DNA from: Elymus sibiricus
Lineage: Eukaryota > Streptophyta > Magnoliopsida > Poales > Poaceae
Direction of reading: 5' to 3'
Length of the DNA stretch: 64,000 nt
NCBI GenBank assembly: GCA_039707655.1
Contig: CM077676.1
Location: 159,877,062 to 159,941,061, forward strand
The notes under the pieces were generated by a model. The model did not search any database, was not told the DNA's origin, and saw nothing but the letters and a program-made list of their open reading frames with translations. The position numbers were made by a program, and so were the translations under genes. Of this stretch, positions 22,182 to 33,233 are shown piece after piece; within the stretch, counting starts at the first letter, position 1; every line of letters begins with the position of its first letter.

Positions 22182-24866
22182 TGGAGATGGGTACCAGTTC
22201 CAAATGACGTTCAAGTAATCATTTCATGCAACAAGAAAAACAACGCAGAGAAAAGCTAAGTTGGAAGACTTTAAAAAAAATTAGTTACATTCGCGTTCTC
22301 CCTTGAACGATTTTGCGCTTTGTATGAGAAACCTGCACGCGAGAGGAACCTTGTCGCGAACGGTCTGCGCTCTAGCTTGCCTCTAGTCCGCTCGGCAACC
22401 CTAGCAGCTGCGTTCTATCCCGGCAAGTTGCCTTGCCGGCAGCGGCACTTCTAGCAGGCTGCTAAGGACCAGTTCCTCAAAAGTGCTCACGGCAAGTGTA
22501 CGCACTGGCAAGTTTCCAAACAAGCGTAGGGAACACGATCATGCAAAGACAAATGAGACAAGGGAAAATGACGCGCATTTATTTAAACCCGGCAAACACC
22601 AGATGTTCATTAAGGAAGTGCTCAATTACATGTTCATCGGCCCTTTGCCAGGGTTTGTCTCAGGTGCAATACAAGGGCAAAAGGGGCGCCTAGGCGGATC
22701 GATGCCGGGAAGCCAGATGATGGTGCTGCCGGTGATCAATACGAGACGAAGGAGTCGGAGCCGTCGTCCTCGACCTTCACGCCTGGAGCGCCGCCGTCAT
22801 CGTCATCGTCCTCAGTCTCGCTGGAGGAAGCGGTGTCGGAGTCGCTCGAGCTTTCCGCGCAGCACTCCAGACGAGCGCCTGAAGCCCCGAAGAACTTGAC
22901 GACGAGCGTGTCGTCCCCGTCCAGCCTGAAGTGGAGGAGATGCCCCTGCCCTAGGCAGCGAGCACGGACGAAGGACTTCCATCCTCACGTGAAGTACAAG
23001 ATGCCGGCGGTGGAAGCTTCGACGGCCACCCAGACCGAGCCATCGCAGCAGCCGTCAACACGCAGCCACAAGCCGCGCAAGTCGACGCCCTCCATCTCCC
23101 TAGTGAAAGGTCGAGGAAGCCGCAGCCGACTCCGTGGCCGGTCGCACAGCTCCATGACAAACTCGCGCGCCTTATCCTCCGTGTGGCCTTCTGCCAAGGG
23201 CTGGTTGGCTGGAGGCGGAGTAGCGAGCGCGCCGCCACGGCCACCTCGCCCCCGGGCGACGCGTCTTCCACGACCCGCGGTTCCTCCCCGAGCGCTGGGG
23301 CTGGCCTCCGCGGCCGCTGCAGAAGCGCCAGCACGATCCCGAAGAGAAGCCCGCGTGGCGGTGGCAGACCCACGAGCCCGGCCTTTCCCCCTCACCATGG
23401 TGGCCACGGAAGCGGGAGGAAGGAAGAGGAAGGAGGCAAGGGTAGCAGCCGCTGGAAGGATGGGACGAAGGAAGTGGATGAGCATCGCATACCGCAGCCC
23501 CCTCTTTATAGGGAGGATGCGGGGGCTGGCTCTTCACCGTCCTCGGGCGGCCGCCCAATCTCCCCAATCCTGCGCCTTGCATTCATGGGCAGGCGCACTA
23601 CTCCGGCGGCCGTCCAAGTTCACCAATCCCGCGTTCTGCGCCCATTACCAGGCGCACCACTCCAACGACCGCCCCTCTTCGCCAATCCGCTGCCTTGCAT
23701 GTATGCAGACGCTCGTGATGGAAGGGCGCAGAAAAAGGAGGAGTAAAGACAGGTATGGCAGTTACTCCTCGCCATGCATGGCGTGCGCCGGCCCGTGACT
23801 AGCCCGACGGCAAGAGTTGCTGGAAGATGGCCGAGGACACACCCAAGTTCAGATTAGTGAGGAAGCAAAGAAGATCTCAAAGAATGAAGACCATCATGAC
23901 AAAAAATTATAACGACGGTTTCCCGCCGCGTGTCTGTGCATTACTTGGGCCTAGCCCAATGACGCTTCGGACGCGCGTATGGCCCAGGCCCGGGGGCTCC
24001 TATCGGTGTATAAAACATGGGTATTTTATCCCCTGACTTATGCACAGACGGTAGCAGCCTCCTTGCCGGACGAGGCCTTGCCGGGAACTGCCAAGACCAA
24101 GACTCCAAGACCAGCCGAAGAAGCTACCAGGGAGAAGCTCAAGGCTCGACACTCAACTAACACCAAGGGTGAAGACAATCCCTCGCCGGCAAGCATAAAC
24201 CGGCAAGGCGGAAACCCGGCAAGCTCCGTACCGGCAAGCTTACGCCGGCCCTCCAGCGCTCCACCTCACCGCACAGGTGTTTGCTAATATATGAGGTGTC
24301 GATCGCGCAGGCTGGTTGGTGAGGCTTGTCGGGCACGTGTCAGCACGCTGGGACGAGATTTGCCTCCAATGACACCCGTCCAGGAGGCGTGTCAGGATAA
24401 TACGAGGTAGCTGGGCAAGCGGCGCAGAAACCTTGCCGGGACTACCTCTCCGCATGACACCTAACGGTGCATTAAATGCCTTTGTCCTAAACTGGTAGAG
24501 TTAGGTATGATATCACTGTTTGCTATCTAATCGCTATGTAATTACTGTTTTGCCACTGTGGTAACCCCTTGAGCTATAAAAGGAGGGCCAGGGCAACAGT
24601 TTGGAGGATTCAGACTCCTTTCCAAATACAGGCACATCTTGTGTAGTTGCTCTCTCCGCACCTTGCCGGGAGGAGCGCTCCTTGTACTGTGCTTCCACAC
24701 CACTAATACACCAAAAGCAGGAGTAGGGTTTTACACTTCTTAGCGGCCCGAACCTGGGTAAAATCCCTCGCGTTCCATCGTTCATGCTCTTTGCGCACGC
24801 CGACCCCCGCCCCCTCGCCGAACCACAAAGGGGCTGCATGGCCCCATAGATGGTCGTACCCCGACA
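22182..24866 (+). repeat. 3' LTR of C (about 2.7 kb)
   Basis: The 3' end is certain (ccccgaca, then B resumes at 24867). The 5' start at 22182 is inferred from the purine tract and TG...CA ends. Only 22979-24866 has a partner in the window. Most differences from the 5' LTR fall in the last 400 bp. Confidence 0.65.
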
Positions 24867-25737
24867 CAAACCAATCACGATCATCAATCAACCCATAGGA
24901 CAAAACGAATCTACTCAAACATCATAGGATGGCCACAAATCATTGGATAATAATATGTAGCATTAAGCACCATGTTTAAGTAGAGAATTACAGTGGGAAT
25001 TGAAAGGTTACACCGCTGCATAGAGGGGGAGAGAGTTGGTGTTGATGGCGGCGAAGTTGTTGGTGTAGATCACCGTCACGATGGTTCCCTCGGCGGCGCT
25101 CCGGCGCCACCGGGAGAGAGGGGGAGAGAGCCCCCCTCCTTCTTCTTCTTCCTTGGCCTCCCCCCCTAGATGGGAGGAGAGTTCCCCCTCTGTTCCATGG
25201 CCGCCATGGCGACGGAGGGGCAGGAGCCCCTCCGAGATTGGATCTCTCTCTCTCTGTTCTCTTCTATTTCGTGTTCCTGTTTTCTGGCCTTTCACCGTTT
25301 CTTAAATTCCTGTAGATCCGTAACTCCGATTGCGCTGAAATTTTAACACGATTTTTTTCCGAATATTAGCTTCCTTGTACCCGAAGAAGAGCACCAACCG
25401 ACCTACGAGGGCTTCACAAGGCACCACGGCGCGCCGGACCCCCCCCTGGCACGCCCTGGTGCCTCGTGGGGCCCACGAGCACCGCCTTGCATTGATTCCA
25501 CCTCCCAAAAATCACATATATTCCAAAATAATCCTCCGTGAAATTTTATTGCATTTGGACTTCGTTTGATATGGATATTCTGCGAAAAAAAAACATGCAA
25601 CAAACATGAACTGGCACTGGGCACTGGATCAATATGTTAGTCCCAAAAATAATATAAAATGTTGCCAAAAATATGTGAAAGTGGTAGAATATTGGCATGA
25701 AACAATCAAAAATTATAGATACGATGGAGACGTATCA
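24867..25737 (-). repeat. 5' LTR of B, right piece
   Basis: It continues the LTR from the point equivalent to 8107 and ends ...gagacgtatca at 25737, followed by AGTAG. Small ORFs in it mirror those in 8249-9050. Confidence 0.8.
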
Positions 25738-25750
25738 AGTAGCAAGAGCC

Positions 25751-25838
25751 TAAGCTTGGGGATGCCCGAGGCACCCCAAGGTAATATTCAAGGAAGACTC
25801 AAGCGTCTAAGCTTGGGGATGCCCCGGAAGGCATCCCC
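25751..25838 (+). repeat. Double purine-tract/hairpin module of A2
   Basis: taagcttggggatgcc occurs at 25751 and again at 25808, 57 bp apart. The second is part of a perfect 9-bp stem, ggggatgcc (25815-25823) and ggcatcccc (25830-25838), with loop ccggaa. The first has an imperfect stem with gcacccc. Confidence 0.8.
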
Positions 25839-26036
25839 TCTTTATTCTACCAACCATCGGTAATTTTACTTGGAGCTATATTTTTATTCGTCACATGATA
25901 TGAGTTTTGCTTGGAGTGTCGTGTATTATATGAGTCTTTGCTTTGTTTGCTTTTTAGTTTGTCACAATCATCCTTGCTGGACACACCAATTTGAGAGAGC
26001 CACACGTTCATCATAATTTGTTAGAATACTCTATGT

Positions 26037-26222
26037 GCTTCACTTAAATTTTTTATGAGCTAGGCAGTTGCTCTAGTGCGTCACTTAAATCTTTTCGAGC
26101 ACGGCGGTGGCTATATTTTGAAGAAATAAACTCTCATGCTTCACTTATATTATTTTGAGACTTGATAACATGAAAATTTTGAAGAAATATATGCACTCTC
26201 ATGCTTCACTTATATCTTTTTG
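26037..26222 (+). repeat. Repeated 'tgcttcacttatatc' motif series (A2)
   Basis: Four diverged copies (tgcttcacttaaatt, gcgtcacttaaatct, tgcttcacttatatt, tgcttcacttatatc), each followed by TTTT and a GAG or GAGC word. Confidence 0.7.
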
Positions 26223-27538
26223 AGAGTTGATAATAGTAATGGTAATTTGCACAAGATATGAATTTGGTCCCAAAGTGATGAATATTCAAGAGGGATATAA
26301 TAACAACTTTCATATAGATCATTGGATATGATAAGTGTGATTCCTTGCAATAGTTTTGCGATATGGAGATGATAATATGTGAGTCATGTTAGTGAGTAAT
26401 TGTGATTTAGTACGAATATTCGTGTTAAGGTTTGTGATTCCCAATGCATGCACATTAAGTCAATAGTTATGCAAAGAAATTATATCCTACTTATGGTGCA
26501 TTATTCGGTGTTAGTTATGTTCAATGCATGTTTATGACCGTTTTCGTTTTTTGGTTGGTTGCTTCTCAATCTATTTGCTAGCCTTCATTTGTACTAAGCG
26601 GAAATACTGCTTGTGCATCCAAACTCCTTAAACCCAAGTTGTGCCAAATGAGTCCGCCATATCTACTTATATGCGGTATTCCCATGCCGTTCCAAGTAAA
26701 TTTGCGTGTGCCAACTCTAATTTTCAAAATAATTTTTCCATTTTGTGTGCCCGTACCGCTCATGAAGCGGCAGGGGGTGGCCAATATTTTCCATGCTAGG
26801 TGTGTTATTCACACGATGCGTGTTTATTCACTTGTCATTGCACGAGAGAGTGGCTGGTAATAGGGATGCCCAGTCCCACAATGAAATCAAAATTAATAAC
26901 AACAAAATTCCTTGGAAAGTGTTGGTATGGAGGGCACCCATGGATACGGCTAGCCATGGATTGTGAAAGAATGGTGGAAAGGAAATAAACTTTACTTTCT
27001 GTTTGGGAACCGCCTATGATGTGTCTAGCATGGAAGATATTGGGAATTCTCGGTCGTTTTCGTTGACAGGAAAAGCATGCCTCTCAAAATATTTTTATCT
27101 CTCTAATTTAAGCTTTGAGCTCTGGCACATTTGCAAATCTCTGCTTCCCTCTACGAAGGGGCTATCTATTTACTTTTATGCAATTTTTATTTTTTATTTG
27201 AGTCTCCATCTTCTCTTATAAATCACCAACTAGAGAGCACTATTGTCATACGTGTGCATTGGATGTAGCTAATATTGAGTGTGTTTCATGAATGGATCAA
27301 TGATTGAGCATAATGGGCTAGGGATAACTTTCTTTAGCGTTGATATTTTGAAAGACATGGTTGCTTGTTAGTATGCTTGAGTATTTATATCTTCATGTCA
27401 AACTATAGACTATTGCTTTGAATCATTCAAGTCCAAATGTCCATGCTATAAAAGAGAAGAATATATGATGAATATGATAGGCAGCATTCCACATCAAAAA
27501 TTCTGTTTTTATCATTTACCTACTCGAGGATGAGCAGG

Positions 27539-27556
27539 AATTAAGCTTGGGGATGC
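27539..27556 (+). promoter_or_regulatory. Polypurine tract of A2
   Basis: aattaagcttggggatgc sits directly before the 3' LTR start TGATACG at 27557. Confidence 0.8.
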
Positions 27557-29127
27557 TGATACGTCTCCAACGTATCTATAATTTTTTATTGTTCCATGCT
27601 GTAATATTATCAATCTTGGATGTTTTTATATGCATTTACAGCAATTATATATCATTTTTTGGGACTAACCTATTAACTTAGTGCCCAGTGCCAGTTGCTC
27701 TTTTCTGCCTGTTTTTGGTTTTACAGAATATCAATAACAAACGAAGTCCAAATGCCACGAAACTTTTTGGAGATTTTTTTCTGGACATAACAAACACTAG
27801 AAGCTTCGGGAGAAGGCCAGAAGCCCCAGGAGGTGGCCACGAGCCACCAGGGCGCGCCTGGGGGGGTGGGGGGCAGGCGCGCCCTGGTGCCTCGTGGGCC
27901 CACATCTGCCTCTTTTGACCTAATTCCACCACTATAAATTCCCAAAAATCGGGAAACCAACAGGAGAGTCCACGAAATACTTTTTCCGCCGTCGCAAGCT
28001 TCTATTCTCGAGAGATCCCATCTGGAGGCCTTTTTCGGTGCTCCGCCGGAGGGGGAATCGATCACGGAGGGGCTCTACATCAACCTTGCTGCCCTTTCGA
28101 TGATGCGTGAGTAGTTTACCACAGACCTTCGGGTCCATAGTTAGTAGCTAGATGGCTTCTTCTCTCTTTTTGATCTTCAATACAATGTTCTCCTCGATGT
28201 TCTTAGAGTTCTATCCGATGTAATCACTTTTTGCGGTGTGTTTGTTGGGATCCGATGAATTGTGAGTTTATGATCAGATTATCCATGAATATTATTTGAG
28301 TCTTCTCTGATCTCTTTTATGCATGATTATTATAGCTTCGTATTTCTTCTCCGATCTATTGATTTGGTTTGGCCAACTAGATTGATTTATCTTGCCATGG
28401 GAAGAGCTGCTTTGTAATGGGTTCGATCTTGCGGTGCTCAATCCCATTGACAAAAAGGGACATGACACGTATGTATCGTTGCTATTAAGGGTAAAAAGAT
28501 GGGGTTTATTCATGCATGAGTTTACTTTGTCTACATCATGTCATCTTGCTTAAGGCGTTACTCCGTTCTTTATGGACTTAATACACTAGATGCATGCTGG
28601 ATAGCGGTCGATGTGTGGAGTAATAGTAGTAGATGCAGGCAGGAGTCGGTCTACTTGTCTCGGACATGATGCCTATATACATGATAATTGCCTTGGATAT
28701 CGTCATGATTATTTGCTTTTCTATCAATTGCCCAACAGTAATTTGTCTACCCACCGTATGCTATTTTCTTGAGAGAAGCCTCTAGTGAAAACTATGGCCC
28801 CCGGGTCTATCTAAATCATATATTAAAAACCCTAAAAATACCTTGCTGCAATTTTACTTTATTTATTTTATTTTGTATTTTCGTTTCAATCTATCTATCT
28901 ATCACATACAATTTAATCTTGCAATTACCGTCGAGGGATTGACAACTCCTTGTTTGCGTTGGGTGCAAGGATTTGTTGTTTTGTGTGCAGGTGCTGCTAA
29001 CGAGGTGTTGCGTGATTCTCCTACTGGATTGGTAACCTTGGTTTCATAACTGAGGGAAATACTTATCTCTACTGTACTGCATCTCCCTTCCTCTACAAGG
29101 AATTACCAACGCAGCTCACAAGTAGCA
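27557..29127 (+). repeat. 3' LTR of A2 (1571 bp)
   Basis: Pair of 2947-4509. The GC-rich hairpin arms are at about 27846 and 27876, with a longer, G-rich loop (ggggggtgggggg) than in the 5' copy. It ends ...cacaagtagca, followed by GAGGT, the right target-site copy. Confidence 0.85.
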
Positions 29128-29213
29128 GAGGTATATCTTTAGATCTTGCAATTGAATCTTTTAGTTTCTTGTTTTATCACTAGTTTGGTTTATTAAAGAA
29201 AACTACAAAAAAA

Positions 29214-29915
29214 ATGGAATTGAGGTTGCCTCAAATACTTCATCTATATAATGTCTTTCTTGAAAATGATGGATCGAAAAATTGTGCTAAGATTGTAGAA
29301 GAAGAATTTAATAAAATGTTTAGCATAAATTCTTTGAATGATAAGCATGATTGCAATGTTGTTAGTATGCTTTCTATGAATATCCATGATGCTAATGATA
29401 TGCAAAGCTACAAGCTTGGGGATGCTATGTTTGATGAATATGATATTTTTAGCCCCCCCAGTTTTGATGAGAAAATTTATTATGATGAAAACATGCCTCC
29501 TATTTATGATGATTATATTGATGAAAGTGGGTTTGGAAGAGTGTCAACTCTAGGTACTAATGACCCCACTACTTTGGAGGGTGTTGAATCTTATTGTAAT
29601 AATTATGTAAGTGGATTTGAAGAGGTCGTGACTTTACTTAATGATGATTCCACTATTTTGGAAGAGGTTTCAATTGATTATGACAACAAAGTTGCTATCT
29701 ATGATGATTATTGTGATGACATGTATGTTATAAAGAATAATGATAACTACGAAACTTGTCATCATGATTTTAATTTTCAATTGGATTATGCCAATCAAGT
29801 ATCACATGATAGTTATTTCATTGAATTTGCTCCGACAATTATGAATGACATGAAATTTGCTTATGTGGAGAGTAGTAAAAACTCTATGCTTGTGGATCAT
29901 GAAAGGAATGCTTAA
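29214..29915 (+). CDS. Hypothetical 233-residue acidic protein of element A1
   Basis: The ATG at 29214 is the first in the internal region. It is about 120 bp after the PBS once A2 is removed, so the ORF occupies the gag position. No known domain is recognised. It is rich in Asp, Glu, Tyr and Asn (DEYDIFSPPSFDEKIYYDE, DNKVAIYDDYCDDMY, VIKNNDNYETCHHDF). It has two related short blocks: 'ESGFGRVSTLGTNDPTTLE' near residues 103-121 and 'SGFEEVVTLLNDDSTILEE' near 138-156. A block resembling them (KSGFGEVKTLNSDVPTLLD) lies in the A2 gag region near 6115-6170, which links the ORFs of the two elements. The internal phrase aagcttggggatgct at 29411 copies the polypurine tract inside the coding frame. 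The ORF stops at 29913, but related text continues to about 30200, so it may be truncated. Confidence 0.5.
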   Translation: MELRLPQILHLYNVFLENDGSKNCAKIVEEEFNKMFSINSLNDKHDCNVVSMLSMNIHDANDMQSYKLGDAMFDEYDIFSPPSFDEKIYYDENMPPIYDDYIDESGFGRVSTLGTNDPTTLEGVESYCNNYVSGFEEVVTLLNDDSTILEEVSIDYDNKVAIYDDYCDDMYVIKNNDNYETCHHDFNFQLDYANQVSHDSYFIEFAPTIMNDMKFAYVESSKNSMLVDHERNA

Positions 29916-30840
29916 TGTGATAGTTATATTGTTGAATTTCTTCATGATTCTACTGAAAATTATTATGAGATGGGAAGATATGCTTATATATATTTCAATA
30001 ATATCAAGTTTCCTCTTTATGTCTTGAAAGTTTTGAAGTTGCACTTGTTTTGCCTTCATATGCTAGTTGATTCTTGCTCCCATAAATTGTTTGCTCGCAA
30101 AATCCCTATGCATAGGAAGTGGGTTAGACTTAAATATGCTTGTCATATGCTTCATGATGCTCTCATTATGTTTCAATTCTTCACTTCTTATGTGAGCATC
30201 ATTGAAATCATCATGCCTAGCAAAAAGGCATTAAAGAAAAGCGCTTGTTGGGAGACAACCAAATATTTATACCTACTGTTTTTGAGTGTTCACATGATTA
30301 ATCTACTGTAGTAATCATGTTTTATATGTTTCCTTTCAATAATGTGCCAAGTAAAGCCTTTGGGATAGTGTGGATACTTGTTGATTTGATTCTGTGCAAA
30401 AACAGAAACTTTTGCGTCCAGTGCTGGAATTTCTATTCTGTACTGGAGCATGAGAAAATTCTGAAATTTTTATATAGTATTGGGTTACAAATTTTGTACG
30501 TTTTCCTAATTTTTCAGAATTTTTGGAGGTACAGAAGTATGGGTTTTTAAATCGCTCACTACATGCTGTTCTGTTTTTGACAGATTCTGTTTTCGATGCA
30601 TAGTTTGCTTGTTTTAGTGTTTCCATAGCTTATATTGAGCAATATAAATTGTGGAAATGATAGACTACAGTAGGAATTATGTGGGAACAATTATGAATCT
30701 TGTCTTGACAGTACCTAAGTGGATGTTTTATTTTTATCATACTAACCTATCTCACCAAGTTCCGTTAAGTTTTGTGTGATTGAAGTTTTCAAGTTTTGGG
30801 TGAGATATCGATATGAGGAGAATAAGGAGTGGCAAGGCTG

Positions 30841-30930
30841 TAATCTTGGGGATGCCCAAGGCACCCCAAGGTAATATTCAAGTAATACTCAAGCATCTAA
30901 GCTTGGGGATGCCCCGGAAGGCATCCCCTC
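30841..30930 (+). repeat. Double purine-tract/hairpin module of A1, copy 1
   Basis: cttggggatgcccaaggcacccc is followed 55 bp later by taagcttggggatgcc. The second forms the same 9-bp stem as in A2 (arms 30905-30913 and 30920-30928). Confidence 0.75.
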
Positions 30931-31572
30931 TTTCGTCTTCAACATTATCGGTAACCTTACTTGGAGCTATATTTTTATTCATCACATAATATGAGTTTTG
31001 CTTGGAGCATCATTTTCTTATGTTGATATTTGCTTGGTGTTATAAATAATCATGTTTTGTATCTTTTAGTTCAATAAAATGCCAATTATAGCCTTTACCA
31101 TGCTCAGTTTGCAAGTTCATGTGTTGCTGTTTGAAAATAGAAAGTTTTCTGTTATGTCCAGAATATTCCTGAATAGTCAGAACATGATAAAATCTGAAAT
31201 TTTTACACAGTAAGAATGCGTGGGTTCTCTGTTACTTGGTAAATTTTCAGAATGTTTGGAGTTAGGGAAGTATGAATTTTAAATCCCCCTTTACAGATTG
31301 TTCTGTTTTGGCAGATTTCGGTTATGGTTGCATTGTTTGCATATGTTTGCTTGTTTAATGATTCTATTTGAGGATAGGAGTATTAAATATGCAGAGGCAT
31401 TTAGTATGCAATGTTAAATTATAATTTTAGTGATTTTCTACAGTGGAGAATGATAAGGTTTTGCATTGATTTATACTAACTTATCTCACGAGGTCTTGTT
31501 GAGTTTTATGTGGATGAAGTTTTTAAGATTTAGGGAAACCGTGATATGAGAGGAATTAAGGAGACACAAGAG

Positions 31573-31665
31573 CTCAAGCTTGGGGATGCCCAAGGCATCC
31601 CAAGTTAATATTTCAAGAAGTCTCAAGCATCTAAGCTTGGGGATGCCCCGATAGGCATCCCACCT
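31573..31665 (+). repeat. Double purine-tract/hairpin module of A1, copy 2
   Basis: tcaagcttggggatgcccaaggcatccc, then taagcttggggatgccccgataggcatccc. The loop differs from copy 1 (ccgata against ccggaa) while most of the stem is kept. Confidence 0.75.
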
Positions 31666-33215
31666 TTCTTCATCAACAATTATCGGTTAGTCTTGGTTGA
31701 GCCTAAGTTTTTGCTTCTTCACATGAGATGTGCTATTCTAGGAATGTCATTTTATTTTGTTTTCTTTGCTATTTAAATAAAATACTTAAGATCTGAAATT
31801 TTTAAATGAGAGAGAGTCCTCACATAGCTACCTGTTTACTTAACTACTCATTTGATCTTCACTTATATCTTTTTGGAGTAGTTTGTCATTTACTCTCGTT
31901 TTTCACTTATATCCTAAGAGTAAATTGTTGAATGAGTTGAATATCATAAAGTTGAAATTATATGTGCTTCATATACTAGTCTCATACCTAGTAGTAGCTT
32001 CACATTGGGTTTAGAAAGCAAAATCTATTGAAGTTTGACAATCACAATATTAGTCATACAAGCAATTCATGAATTATTAGTATACGGAAGAGAACTTTCA
32101 CATATAAATATATTATCTTGGACATCTTTTATGATTGTGAATACCCATTAATTATTTTCAAACTTGAGCAAATTAGTTGAAGTTGGACAAGGAAGACAAC
32201 GTAATGAGTTATGTTTGGGTATATTTGCATAGAAGTTATATTGTTATGGATCCTCCAACATGTGGTGCTAGCTTAGGATCTTCTGCTAGCCAAAAATTCG
32301 TACTAAGTAGAGATACTACTTGTGCATCCAAAAACCCTTAAAACCCAGTTTCTTCCCCTGAGTGTCCACCATATCTACCTATGGATTGAATAAGATCCTT
32401 CAAGTAAGTTGTCATCGGTGCAAAAAGCAATAAAAATTGCTCCTAAAATATGTATGATCTTTTATTGCAAGGGAAAATAAGCGTTGTACGAACTTGTGAT
32501 GGTAAAGAAATAAAAGTGACGGACTGCATAATAAAGGTTGCTATCACAAGGGGCAATATAACGTGACGTTCCTTTGCATTAAGGGCTTGGACATCCAAAA
32601 ATAAAAAGCGCATGACAACCTCTGCTTCCCTCTGCGAAGGGCCTATCTTTTACTTTATGTATTTACTTTTATACAAGAGTCAATAGTATTACTTCTCATT
32701 TCAACCATAATTATTCTCTAGTTGGCAACCATCATGTGGTGGGGAAAGATCCAGGCACATATGGCCAGTCAAATATATTTGATCATGAATTATTATTGTT
32801 GATAATTATCTCTATGATAAATAAGTTGGGAGGCGAAACATTAAGCCCCTATCTTTCTCTGTGTTCGATGGATGCTATTTGTTCTAAAAATATGCTTTGA
32901 GTATTAGCAATCATAGAAGACTAAATGATAATTGAGTATGTGGAGCTCTTACTTAGACTTTGTTGAAGATAAGTTGAATTGCAATTGTTTGGTGACTAAG
33001 AACATAGGTTGTTAAGTTTCAAGAGAATGCATTGTTTGAACCATAACATGTGAATTGATTACTACTTTATCTTGATGAGTTTTATGAGAAAAAGTTGCTG
33101 TCATGATGCTAGGAAAAGTGATTGAAATTATCATTGATCAAACTTATGCACTATGCTAGCATTCACACTTCATAAATTATTTCTTTTATCATTTACCTAC
33201 TCAAAGACTAGCAGG

Positions 33216-33233
33216 AATTAAGCTTGGGGATGC
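33216..33233 (+). promoter_or_regulatory. Polypurine tract of A1
   Basis: aattaagcttggggatgc immediately precedes the LTR start TGATACG at 33234. Confidence 0.8.

Larger units (their letters stand above)
13441..24866 (+). mobile_element. Element C: Tat-lineage Ty3/Gypsy retrotransposon with degraded gag-pol
   Basis: The LTR copies are 13441-15323 (truncated at its 5' side) and 22979-24866 within a longer 3' LTR. Between them lie gag, protease, RT, two RNase H domains and integrase on the plus strand, all in frame 1 from about 16300 to 21888. The element is GC-rich (many TTGCCGGCAAG-type words), unlike its AT-rich host B. Tat lineage is inferred from the RT wording (YTDVNKACPKDPFPLP) and the second RNase H. 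No target duplication can be shown because the left junction carries a deletion. Confidence 0.9.
7454..25737 (-). mobile_element. Element B: non-autonomous Ty3/Gypsy-type element on the minus strand
   Basis: It is flanked by a perfect 5-bp duplication, AGTAG at 7449-7453 and 25738-25742. On the minus strand the order is 5' LTR (25737-24867 joined to 13440-12987), PBS (12975-12958), a 449-codon ORF (12862-11513), non-coding 3' DNA, polypurine tract and 3' LTR (8974-7454). Element C splits the 5' LTR. No gag, protease, RT or integrase is recognisable. Confidence 0.85.
25743..27538 (+). other. Non-coding internal DNA of A2, right part
   Basis: It rejoins 7453 after B is removed (…gaataaggagtag / caagagcctaagc…). 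The equivalent uninterrupted text is at 30826 in A1. It holds the double purine-tract/hairpin module (25751-25838), the 'gcttcacttatat' motif series (26037-26222) and the 'ctctgcttccctctacgaaggg' segment (27140) also present in X and A1. No supported ORF. Confidence 0.7.
2947..29127 (+). mobile_element. Element A2: non-autonomous Ty3/Gypsy-type element with gag-protease remnant
   Basis: It has a 5' LTR (2947-4509), a PBS, a broken gag-protease region (4722-6810), a long non-coding 3' internal region (6811-7453 plus 25743-27556), a polypurine tract and a 3' LTR (27557-29127). It is inserted in A1's leader. The flanks are AAGGT (2942-2946) and GAGGT (29128-29132), a 5-bp target duplication with one difference. 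Element B occupies 7454-25737. There is no RT or integrase, so it was mobilised in trans. Confidence 0.85.
29916..33215 (+). other. Non-coding 3' internal DNA of A1 with a duplicated module
   Basis: AT-rich. At 30200-30275 it passes the 'gcgcttgttgggagacaacc' landmark that follows coding parts in these elements. Two diverged copies of a ~0.7 kb module follow (about 30336-31072 and 31073-31790). Each starts with 'caataatgtgccaagtaaagcc' or its variant and ends with the double hairpin (30841-30930; 31573-31665). Motif repeats (31856-31915) and the X-like end (32602-33215) follow. Only short ORFs occur. Confidence 0.65.
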
